NCBI GenBank assembly: GCA_900765115.1 | Contig: CAAFQK010000054.1 | Span: forward strand, 1-5,416 | Reading direction: 5' to 3' | Length of the DNA: 5,416 bases | From: an uncultured Collinsella sp. | GTDB lineage: Bacteria; Actinomycetota; Coriobacteriia; Coriobacteriales; Coriobacteriaceae | Shown here: positions 1 through 5,337 of the stretch, one piece after another | How positions within the stretch are numbered: the stretch's first letter is position 1 | Layout: each line of letters starts with the position of its first letter | Translations under genes and position numbers: made by a program | The notes under the pieces: model-generated | Databases searched by the model: none | What the model was told of the DNA's origin: nothing | What the model saw: the letters and a program-made list of their open reading frames with translations, nothing else

Positions 1-42
1 AGGGGCGGCCCCGTTATTGCCGGGCGCCGTTAGAAACGTGGT

Positions 43-70
43 TAAATAGGGGGCCCGCTCTATTTGTCAA
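43..70 (-). promoter_or_regulatory. Possible divergent (leftward) promoter
   Basis: Read on the - strand, 65-70 is a perfect TTGACA -35 hexamer. Sixteen bases further is TATTTA (43-48 on the + strand), a weak -10 match of 3 of 6. It would drive transcription leftward out of the window, implying a divergent neighbour. The same stretch holds an inverted repeat, AAATAGGG (44-51) against GCTCTATTT-side bases (58-65), with a 6-base loop, which could instead be a weak terminator of an unseen upstream gene. No reading frame in 1-60 could be assigned to a gene on either strand. Confidence 0.25.
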
Positions 71-101
71 TTCCTTCAAGCGAATGTGTCGGGAATGTTT
101 C

Positions 102-140
102 AATGCATGAATATGCAAGCCATTTACGTGTTAATGCATC
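102..140. promoter_or_regulatory. Tandem ARG-box pair (putative ArgR operator)
   Basis: Bases 102-119 form an 18-bp box with a perfect dyad, TGCAT (104-108), GAAT, ATGCA (113-117). This is the 5-4-5 layout of ARG boxes in the TGCAT form known from actinobacteria. A second, weaker box lies at 123-140: TACGT (125-129), GTTA, ATGCA (134-138), where the right arm is perfect and the left arm matches 3 of 5. The boxes are separated by 3 bp, so their centres are 21 bp apart, the spacing known for tandem ARG boxes bound by the ArgR hexamer in E. coli. Placement about 85-120 bp upstream of argC fits arginine-dependent repression of the operon. The operator role is inferred; the symmetry and spacing are visible. 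Confidence 0.65.
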
Positions 141-184
141 TTTTGGTGCTAAAGTTTCAACCCACTTCATAACGACGGCTGCGA

Positions 185-202
185 GATACGTATTGGTGCA
201 TA
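185..202. promoter_or_regulatory. Third ARG-box-like site next to the argC RBS
   Basis: TACGT (187-191), ATTG, GTGCA (196-200) repeats the pattern of the second upstream box: TACGTnTTnnTGCAT occurs at 125-139 and 187-201, identical at 12 of 15 positions. It ends only about 10 bases before the Shine-Dalgarno sequence of argC. Bound ArgR here could block elongation or cooperate with the upstream pair 62 bp away. It is more degenerate than the first box, so confidence is limited. Confidence 0.4.
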
Positions 203-223
203 ACTGCAGACAAGGAGTCTGAT

Positions 224-1294
224 ATGTCTTTAAAGGTTGGAATCGTCGGTGCGGCTGGATATGCCGGCGCTGAGCTCATTCGCCTCGTCCTCGGCCATCC
301 CGAGTTTGAACTTGCTGCCATTACGTCCAACGCCGATGCCGGCCAGCCGTTGTCTGCGGTGTATCCGAGTTTCGCCGGCGTGAGCGATCTTGTCTTCACG
401 ACGCACGATGCTCCCGAGCTTACATCCTGCGACGCTGTCTTTTTGGCCGTGCCGCACACGGCCGCCATGGCGCAGGTGCCCGCCCTGCTTGCCGCGGGAG
501 TCTCCTGCATTGACCTCTCGGCCGACTATCGCCTGAGCGATCCGGCCACCTTTGAGGCCTGGTATGCCGCCGAGCACACGAGCCCCGAGCTACTCAAGAG
601 CCGCGCCTTTGGTCTGCCCGAGCTGTTCTGCCAGGATTTGGAGACCGCTGCATCCGACTACGCCGACGGCAAGCCCGTGCTGGTTGCCTGCGCCGGCTGC
701 TATCCCACCGCAACGAGCCTTGCCGCCGCGCCTGCCGTGCGCGCCGGCTGGGTTGCCCAGAGCGGCCCCGTGATCGTTGACGCTATCAGCGGTGTAACGG
801 GTGCCGGTAAGTCCTGCAACGCCCGTACGCATTTTTGCAGCGCGGACGAAAACCTGGAGGCCTATGGCGTGGGCAAGCATCGTCACACGCCCGAAATCGA
901 GCAGATCTTGGGCCTAACCGATCGCGTCGTCTTTACCCCGCACCTGGCACCGCTCAAGCGCGGTCTGCTCTCTACGGTGACGATGCCGCTTACGCCGCAG
1001 GCTATCGATACCTTGACCCTTGAGGACGTTGTCGACCATTACAAGCAGTTCTACGCCGGTCGCACCTTCGTGCGCGTACTCGATGCCGGTCAGCAGCCCA
1101 AGACGGCTTCGGTCGTCGGCACCAACGCCGCCCAAATCGGCCTCGCGCTCAACAAGCGCGCGGGCGTTCTGGTGGCTACGGGCGCCATCGACAATCTGTG
1201 CAAGGGTGCAGCAGGCCAGGCGGTCCAGTGCGCCAACATCGTTTTTGGCTTTGACGAGCGACGAGGCTTGCCCACAGTGGCGTGCCCGGTGTAG
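224..1294 (+). CDS. argC: N-acetyl-gamma-glutamyl-phosphate reductase
   Basis: ArgC performs the NADPH-dependent reduction of N-acetyl-glutamyl 5-phosphate to N-acetylglutamate 5-semialdehyde in the cytoplasm, the third step towards ornithine. The 356-residue product has the usual family length. The dinucleotide-binding loop GxxGxxG is at residues 9-15 (GAAGYAG) and HPEF at 25-28. The catalytic Cys is C159 in ACAGCYPTA, the conserved histidine region is GKHRHTPEIEQ (217-227), PHLAP is at 239-243, and KGAAGQAVQ is at 327-335. The usual Asn-Pro before Gly-Cys is replaced by Cys-Ala (156-157). The ATG at 224 is preceded by AAGGAG (212-217) with a 6-base spacer, and the GxxGxxG loop begins right after it as expected. 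It is the first operon gene, lies directly behind ARG-box-like sites, and is followed by a terminator-like hairpin before argJ. Confidence 0.97.
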   Translation: MSLKVGIVGAAGYAGAELIRLVLGHPEFELAAITSNADAGQPLSAVYPSFAGVSDLVFTTHDAPELTSCDAVFLAVPHTAAMAQVPALLAAGVSCIDLSADYRLSDPATFEAWYAAEHTSPELLKSRAFGLPELFCQDLETAASDYADGKPVLVACAGCYPTATSLAAAPAVRAGWVAQSGPVIVDAISGVTGAGKSCNARTHFCSADENLEAYGVGKHRHTPEIEQILGLTDRVVFTPHLAPLKRGLLSTVTMPLTPQAIDTLTLEDVVDHYKQFYAGRTFVRVLDAGQQPKTASVVGTNAAQIGLALNKRAGVLVATGAIDNLCKGAAGQAVQCANIVFGFDERRGLPTVACPV

Positions 1295-1304
1295 CACATT
1301 CGAT

Positions 1305-1320
1305 TGTTAACGATTTGGTA
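1305..1320 (+). repeat. Copy 1 of a 16-base intergenic motif
   Basis: TGTTAACGATTTGGTA lies between the argC stop and the terminator stem. It matches TGTTACCGATTTGGTA at 5257-5272 at 15 of 16 positions. The second copy is the core of a perfect dyad; in this copy the right arm has decayed (GGTAGTC instead of GGTAACA), so symmetry is mostly lost. Its function is unknown; it could be a diverged protein-binding site or chance. Confidence 0.4.
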
Positions 1321-1322
1321 GT

Positions 1323-1403
1323 CGGGCATCGAGTGGGGCGCCACTTTTAAGCTGGTCTAGTAGTTGCGACCGGTATGGCGTGCCAGCCGATGCCCGCTTT
1401 TTT
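1323..1403 (+). terminator. Branched intrinsic terminator between argC and argJ
   Basis: CGGGCATCG (1323-1331) pairs perfectly with CGATGCCCG (1388-1396), and C plus six T follow (1398-1403), then ATTT. Inside, GCTGG (1351-1355) pairs with CCAGC (1383-1387), so the right strand is paired continuously over 14 bases. A side hairpin GTGG-GGCG-CCAC sits at 1333-1344. An alternative stem, CTGGTC (1352-1357) with GACCGG (1368-1373, one G-U pair), would compete with the inner pairing. It starts 29 bases after the argC stop, inside the apparent operon, and ends 9 bases before the Shine-Dalgarno sequence of argJ. It could lower or condition transcription of argJBD; whether it is regulated cannot be read from the sequence. 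Confidence 0.75.
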
Positions 1404-1429
1404 ATTTGATATAAGGAGTCGTAGGGACG

Positions 1430-2698
1430 ATGAATATAGAGCAGCTCGATATCAAGATTCGCGCCGTCGAGGGTGGCGTTACGGCAGCGGCCGGCTTTAA
1501 GGCCGCGGGTATTCATGCCGGATTCCGCAAGAATCCCGAGCGCCTGGATTACGCGCTCGTCGTGCCCGATAAACCCTGTCCCGGGGCCGGCGTGTTTACG
1601 ACTAACCGCTTTTGTGCGGCGCCCGTGCAGGTGAGCCGTGCCAACCTGGGCGGCGCCGACAAGGGCTACGGCGTCATTGCCGGCATTTCGGTCAACTCTG
1701 GCAATGCCAACGCCGCCACGGGTGAGACCGGTCTTGCCTGCGCGCGCGAGACCTGCAACATCGCCTCGCAGGTCATCGGCTGCGAGCCCCAGCAGATTCT
1801 GGTCGCCTCCACGGGCGTAATTGGTCAGATTCTGCCGATTGACACGTTTGAGACTGCCGTTCCTGCCGCCTACGAGGCGCTCTCCGCCTACGGTGGCGCC
1901 GATGCCGCCCGCGCTATCATGACGACCGACACGCACTCCAAGGAGTATGCCGTGTGTTACCGCAGCGAGGCCGCGGGGCACGCAGGCAATGCCTATACGG
2001 TGGGCGGTATGTGTAAAGGCTCGGGTATGATCATGCCCAACATGGCCACCATGATCGCGGTCATCACTACCGATGCCCCCGTCGAGCCGGCGGCGCTCCA
2101 CGCCTTGTTACTCTCCACCGTCAAGCAGACCTTCAACAAGGTAACGGTCGATTCCGACACCTCGACTAACGACACCTGCATCATGCTTGCCTCCGGCGCT
2201 GCTGCCGCAGATGCCGAGCCTATTGTCGAGGGCTCTGACGCCTTCGACGAGCTGGCCTTTGCCGTGCACGAGGTATGCGAGAGCCTGGCGCGCAACATCG
2301 CCGCCGACGGCGAGGGTGCGTCCAAGCTCGTGACGGTCAATGTTACCGGCGCCGTGAACGATGAGGAGGCCGATATCGCTGCTCGTGCTGTCGCCAACTC
2401 GCCGCTCGTCAAGACCTGCATCGCCGGCCACGACTGCAACTGGGGTCGCGTTGCCATGGCGCTCGGCAAGTGCGGCGTGCAGTTTAACCAAGAAGATGTG
2501 TCCATCGACATGATGGGTATGCCCGTCTGCCGTGATGGCCTGACCGTTCCCTTTGACGAGGACGAGGCGCTGCGTCGCTTTGAGGCGCCCGAGATCGTGA
2601 TCTCGGCAGACCTGGGCGCAGGGGACGCGGCGACCACCGTGTGGACTTGCGACCTCACGCACGAGTACATCTCCATTAACGGTGACTACCGTTCCTAG
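1430..2698 (+). CDS. argJ: Glutamate N-acetyltransferase / ornithine acetyltransferase
   Basis: ArgJ transfers the acetyl group of N-acetylornithine to glutamate, releasing ornithine and regenerating N-acetylglutamate; some members also use acetyl-CoA. The 422 residues match the family. STGVIG (127-132) carries the Thr-Gly pair of the oxyanion hole (T128, G129). KGSGMIMPNMATM (196-208) holds the self-cleavage site, predicted between A206 and T207, giving an alpha chain 1-206 and a beta chain whose N-terminal Thr is the nucleophile. DTSTNDT (243-249), GEGASK (294-299), NWGR (337-340) and the C-terminal YISINGDYRS also fit. AAGGAG (1413-1418) is 11 bases from the ATG, slightly long, but no better start is seen. 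Whether the enzyme is mono- or bifunctional cannot be decided here; placement in an argCJBD cluster without argA or argE fits the cyclic pathway. Confidence 0.97.
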   Translation: MNIEQLDIKIRAVEGGVTAAAGFKAAGIHAGFRKNPERLDYALVVPDKPCPGAGVFTTNRFCAAPVQVSRANLGGADKGYGVIAGISVNSGNANAATGETGLACARETCNIASQVIGCEPQQILVASTGVIGQILPIDTFETAVPAAYEALSAYGGADAARAIMTTDTHSKEYAVCYRSEAAGHAGNAYTVGGMCKGSGMIMPNMATMIAVITTDAPVEPAALHALLLSTVKQTFNKVTVDSDTSTNDTCIMLASGAAAADAEPIVEGSDAFDELAFAVHEVCESLARNIAADGEGASKLVTVNVTGAVNDEEADIAARAVANSPLVKTCIAGHDCNWGRVAMALGKCGVQFNQEDVSIDMMGMPVCRDGLTVPFDEDEALRRFEAPEIVISADLGAGDAATTVWTCDLTHEYISINGDYRS

Positions 2699-2732
2699 AT
2701 TCTGGGCACGCTGCGCATCTCGCTGCGATTGC

Positions 2733-2756
2733 GGAGGGCGGAGCATGGCGCGATAA
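2733..2756 (+). other. Shine-Dalgarno plus three-codon mini-ORF (Met-Ala-Arg-stop)
   Basis: GGAGG (2733-2737) stands 7 bases before ATG GCG CGA TAA (2745-2756). This is a strong ribosome binding site with ideal spacing for a reading frame of three codons, the last being the arginine codon CGA. It ends 23 bases before the argB start and is out of frame with it. It might recruit ribosomes for argB re-initiation or sense arginyl-tRNA, but a frame this short can easily arise by chance. Confidence 0.25.
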
Positions 2757-2779
2757 CGATACGAAAGACGAGGCAGATT

Positions 2780-3760
2780 ATGAAATTCGCACGCGATTGT
2801 CGTTCGAGCGAATCCAACGAAGCAACCGCGCAGCTGCTGTTCGAAGCGCTGCCGTGGATTAAGAACCTGACCGGCAAGACGGTTGTTATCAAATATGGCG
2901 GAGCCGCCATGGTTGATGAGCAGCTGCGCCGCGACGTGATGAGCGACATCGTTTTGCTCAAGATCATCGGTATGCGCCCCGTCATCGTGCACGGCGGCGG
3001 CAAGGCTATCAACGAGGCGCTGAGCCATTACGATATTCCCGTCGAGTTTAAGAACGGCCAGCGCGTGACCACGCCTGCCACCATGGATATCGTGCGCGAG
3101 GTACTGGGCGGCAAGGTCAATCAGGAGCTGGTCGCGGCACTTAACCACCACGGCAACCTGGCCGTGGGCGTGTCGGGCAGCGATGCCGGCACGCTTATCG
3201 CCGAGCCGCTCGACCCCGATCTCGGTCGCGTGGGCAAAGTGACGCACGTCAACACCGACTATATCGAGCGCTTACTCGATAGCGAGTACATCCCCGTCAT
3301 CGCTACCGTCGCGGCGGGGGAGGACGGCGGTTTCTTCAACATCAACGCCGATACCGCCGCCGGTGCCGTTGCTGCGGCGCTCCACGCGCATAAGGCGATC
3401 TTTTTGACCGATGTCGATGGCCTGTACAAGGACTTTAGCGACAAGGACTCGCTTATCTCCAACCTAACGCTCGACGAGGTTAACGAAATGCTCTACGGCG
3501 GCGAGGTCGATAAGGGCATGATTCCCAAACTGCGCGCGGCCGTCGATGCGCTTGCCGGCGGCGTATTTCGTGCTCACATCATCAACGGCACCACGCCGCA
3601 TTCGCTGCTGCTGGAGCTGCTGACCGACGCCGGCGTCGGTACCGTGATCCACTCCACCGAGACGGCTTACGAGTTCGATACGCATCCGCATCCGCTTTCG
3701 ACGTTTGCTGCGCGTCTGACCGAGAACCTTGACGAGGTCGAGAAGCTTCAGACGGTCTAA
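2780..3760 (+). CDS. argB: Acetylglutamate kinase
   Basis: ArgB phosphorylates N-acetylglutamate with ATP, the second step of the pathway and the usual point of arginine feedback. The ATG at 2780 has GAGG (2770-2773) 6 bases upstream and gives 326 residues; an in-frame TTG at 2729 lacks a ribosome binding site. Amino-acid kinase motifs appear in order: KTVVIKYGG (33-41, catalytic K38), VHGGGK (70-75), GQRVT (93-97, substrate Arg R96), NINADTAAG (187-195, N187 and D191) and KGMIPK (245-250, K250). AHIINGTTPHSLLLEL (265-280) is the usual C-terminal signature. About 20 residues precede the EALPWI segment, as in arginine-sensitive hexameric kinases that have an N-terminal helix. About 36 residues (291-326) extend past the normal end near GTVI; they are hydrophilic with an acidic finish. 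The gene follows argJ after an 81-base gap. Confidence 0.96.
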   Translation: MKFARDCRSSESNEATAQLLFEALPWIKNLTGKTVVIKYGGAAMVDEQLRRDVMSDIVLLKIIGMRPVIVHGGGKAINEALSHYDIPVEFKNGQRVTTPATMDIVREVLGGKVNQELVAALNHHGNLAVGVSGSDAGTLIAEPLDPDLGRVGKVTHVNTDYIERLLDSEYIPVIATVAAGEDGGFFNINADTAAGAVAAALHAHKAIFLTDVDGLYKDFSDKDSLISNLTLDEVNEMLYGGEVDKGMIPKLRAAVDALAGGVFRAHIINGTTPHSLLLELLTDAGVGTVIHSTETAYEFDTHPHPLSTFAARLTENLDEVEKLQTV

Positions 3761-3798
3761 CTGACCCGCAGCCGCCCCATTCCTGCACCCATAGGCCT

Positions 3799-3812
3799 GC
3801 GCCGTCCGGCGC
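3799..3812 (+). other. Small hairpin before the argD ribosome binding site
   Basis: GCGCC (3799-3803) and GGCGC (3808-3812) form a perfect 5-bp GC stem with a GTCC loop, ending 5 bases before the Shine-Dalgarno GAAAGG (3818-3823). No T run follows, so it is not a terminator. It could stabilise or process the argB-argD junction, or simply reflect GC-rich sequence. Confidence 0.3.
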
Positions 3813-3829
3813 TCAACGAAAGGCATCCC

Positions 3830-5113
3830 ATGTCACTTGCAGCTCAGCAATCGCTTGAATCCCATTACGTTATGCATACCTTTGGCCGCTCTCCGGTCGA
3901 GTTTGTCGAGGGTCACGGCATGAAGCTCACCGGCGACGATGGTCGTGAGTACCTCGACTTTCTTGCCGGCATCGGCGTGTGCAGCCTAGGTCATGGCGAC
4001 CCGGCTGTGCTCTCGGCGCTCGAGGCACAGACCAAAAAGCTCATGCATGTCTCCAATTACTTCTACATCGAGCAGCGTGGACAGGTCGCGGCGCTGCTGT
4101 CCAAGCTTGCCAACGACGACTTAGATGGTGCACGCGTGCTTGCCGATGCCATTGCCGCCGGCGATGAGACCACGGCAGCTGCTCTTGGTGCCCCGGGTGC
4201 GGATGAGCAGGTTTGGGAGACCTTCTTTGCCAACTCCGGCGCCGAGGCCAATGAGGGCTCGATGAAGCTTGCGCGCCTGTACGCCAAGCGTGCCGGTAAC
4301 GGCGGCAACACTATCGTGTGCATGCGCGGCGGCTTCCACGGCCGTACGCTCGAGACCATTGCCGCCACCATGCAGGATTGGCTGCAGGATAGTTTCCGCC
4401 CGCTGCCGGGTGGCTTTGTGGCCTGTACGCCCAACGATATCAATGAACTGCGTGCGATCTTTAAGCAGTTGGGGAGCGAAATTTGTGCCGTGATGCTCGA
4501 GCCGATCCAGGGTGAGAGTGGCGTGCACCCCATGACCGAGGAGTTTATGGCGGCAGCGCGCGACCTGGCACACGAAGTGGGCGCCGTGCTTATAGCCGAC
4601 GAGGTCCAGTGCGGCATCTTCCGCTCCGGCAAGCCGTTTGCATTCCAAACCTATGGCGTGGAACCCGACATCATGAGCCTTGCCAAGGGCATTGCCGATG
4701 GCGTGCCCATGGGTGCCGTCGTAGCAAAGAAGGAGATTGCCGACGTGTTTAAGCCGGGCGACCACGGCTCGACCTTTGGCGGTAGCTGCTTGGCTGTCGC
4801 GGCGTGCGCCGCGACGCTCTCCGCGCTCGTGCGCGGCGATTATGCCGACCATGCTGCCAAGGTAGGCGCCTATATGGAGGCAAAGCTCGCCAAGCTGCCG
4901 AACGTGACCGAGGTGCGTGGCCGCGGCTTGATGCTCGGCTGTGATTTGGATGATGCCGCGGGCGACGCGCATGATATTGTTGCCCGCGCGCTGGCCGCCG
5001 GTGCCGTGATTAACGCTACGGGTGCCCATACGCTGCGTTTCCTGCCGCCGCTCGTCTGCGAGGAATCCGACGTGGACAGTCTGATCGAGATTCTGTCGGG
5101 TGTCTTGGGCTAA
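3830..5113 (+). CDS. argD: Acetylornithine aminotransferase (class III, PLP-dependent)
   Basis: ArgD converts N-acetylglutamate 5-semialdehyde and glutamate to N-acetylornithine and 2-oxoglutarate. Members of this class often also accept succinyl-diaminopimelate intermediates of lysine synthesis. Class III motifs are complete: NSGAEANE (135-142), FHGRT (169-173), EPIQGESGV (224-232), DEVQCGIFRSGK (257-268, with cofactor-binding D257), the PLP lysine K286 in LAKGIADG, HGSTFGG (312-318) and LRFLPPL (402-408). The usual GLGGG after the lysine is GIADG. At 427 residues it is longer than most ArgD proteins because of an Ala/Asp-rich insertion of roughly 30 residues (about 94-127) between YFYIEQ and the FFANSGAEAN core. 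GAAAGG (3818-3823) lies 6 bases before the ATG. Paralogous class III aminotransferases exist, but the arg operon context settles the assignment. Confidence 0.95.
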   Translation: MSLAAQQSLESHYVMHTFGRSPVEFVEGHGMKLTGDDGREYLDFLAGIGVCSLGHGDPAVLSALEAQTKKLMHVSNYFYIEQRGQVAALLSKLANDDLDGARVLADAIAAGDETTAAALGAPGADEQVWETFFANSGAEANEGSMKLARLYAKRAGNGGNTIVCMRGGFHGRTLETIAATMQDWLQDSFRPLPGGFVACTPNDINELRAIFKQLGSEICAVMLEPIQGESGVHPMTEEFMAAARDLAHEVGAVLIADEVQCGIFRSGKPFAFQTYGVEPDIMSLAKGIADGVPMGAVVAKKEIADVFKPGDHGSTFGGSCLAVAACAATLSALVRGDYADHAAKVGAYMEAKLAKLPNVTEVRGRGLMLGCDLDDAAGDAHDIVARALAAGAVINATGAHTLRFLPPLVCEESDVDSLIEILSGVLG

Positions 5114-5138
5114 CGCGGCGCAATAACTCAATTTGAAC

Positions 5139-5198
5139 CGGGTTCCGGACTGTGGACGTGCCATATGCGGCACGATTCAGCGGTCTGGAGCCCGTTTT
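5139..5198 (+). terminator. Branched terminator-like stem after argD
   Basis: CGGGTTCCGGAC (5139-5150) pairs with GTCTGGAGCCCG (5183-5194) over 12 base pairs including two G-U pairs, followed by TTTT (5195-5198). Within it, CGTGCC (5157-5162) and GGCACG (5169-5174) form a second perfect 6-bp hairpin. It begins 25 bases after the argD stop, as expected for the operon's terminator. The T run is short and is also the start of the next hairpin's possible stem, so termination may be partial. Confidence 0.55.
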
Positions 5199-5217
5199 GC
5201 CTTAGATTTGCTAAGGC
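5199..5217 (+). other. Perfect 7-bp hairpin overlapping the terminator tail
   Basis: GCCTTAG (5199-5205) and CTAAGGC (5211-5217) form a perfect stem with an ATTTG loop. Four U-G pairs (5195-5198 with 5218-5221) could extend it and would tie up the T run of the preceding stem. A smaller hairpin, GACC-TGCT-GGTC, follows at 5223-5234, and then six A. Confidence 0.5.
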
Positions 5218-5255
5218 GGGGAGACCTGCTGGTCAAAAAACATCAAATATGAGTA

Positions 5256-5276
5256 CTGTTACCGATTTGGTAACAG
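5256..5276. promoter_or_regulatory. Perfect dyad CTGTTACC-N5-GGTAACAG (possible operator)
   Basis: Eight-base arms at 5256-5263 and 5269-5276 are perfectly complementary around GATTT. The length and symmetry suit a dimeric repressor site. A weak promoter-like pair upstream (TGGTCA at 5230-5235 and TACTGT at 5254-5259, spacer 18) would be overlapped by the dyad. CAATTTT follows, so a weak terminator is a possible alternative. Bases 5257-5272 are nearly identical to 1305-1320. Confidence 0.4.
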
Positions 5277-5337
5277 CAATTTTGGACTAATAAGGCCAGA
5301 TAGCTAGTCGAAACGGTAGCGCGCAGAGATGTGGTGT

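Noticed and set aside
1..65. T-box or other riboswitch in the argC leader
   Set aside because: I could not find the T-box consensus or a terminator/anti-terminator pair next to argC; only an 8-bp hairpin at 44-65 is seen.
141..173. Candidate argC promoter, TTGGTG (143-148) with CATAAC (168-173)
   Set aside because: The spacer is 19 bases and both hexamers match poorly. No other pair in 60-200 is clearly better, so no argC promoter is annotated.
1408..1415. TATAAG as a -10 box for an internal argJ promoter
   Set aside because: It overlaps the Shine-Dalgarno sequence of argJ, would leave a leader of only a few bases, and has no -35 partner.
1307..2101. Long reverse-strand frames across argC, argJ, argB and argD
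   Set aside because: They are shadows of GC-rich genes on the opposite strand, with no conserved motifs and no ribosome binding sites that would support them.
2709..2727. Direct repeat CGCTGCG (2709-2715 and 2721-2727) in the argJ-argB gap
   Set aside because: Seven bases of low-complexity GC sequence repeated once is readily explained by chance.
2729..2779. Extended argB start at TTG 2729
   Set aside because: There is no ribosome binding site before it. The ATG at 2780 has GAGG at good spacing and gives an N-terminus typical of the family.
5135..5145. Palindrome GAACCGGGTTC
   Set aside because: The two arms leave a one-base centre, so no hairpin can form, and the right half is part of the longer 5139-5194 stem.
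5133..5252. A 39-codon + strand frame starting at TTG in the region after argD
   Set aside because: There is no Shine-Dalgarno sequence, codon use is unlike the neighbours (ATA, TTA, repeated GGA), and it runs through the hairpins.
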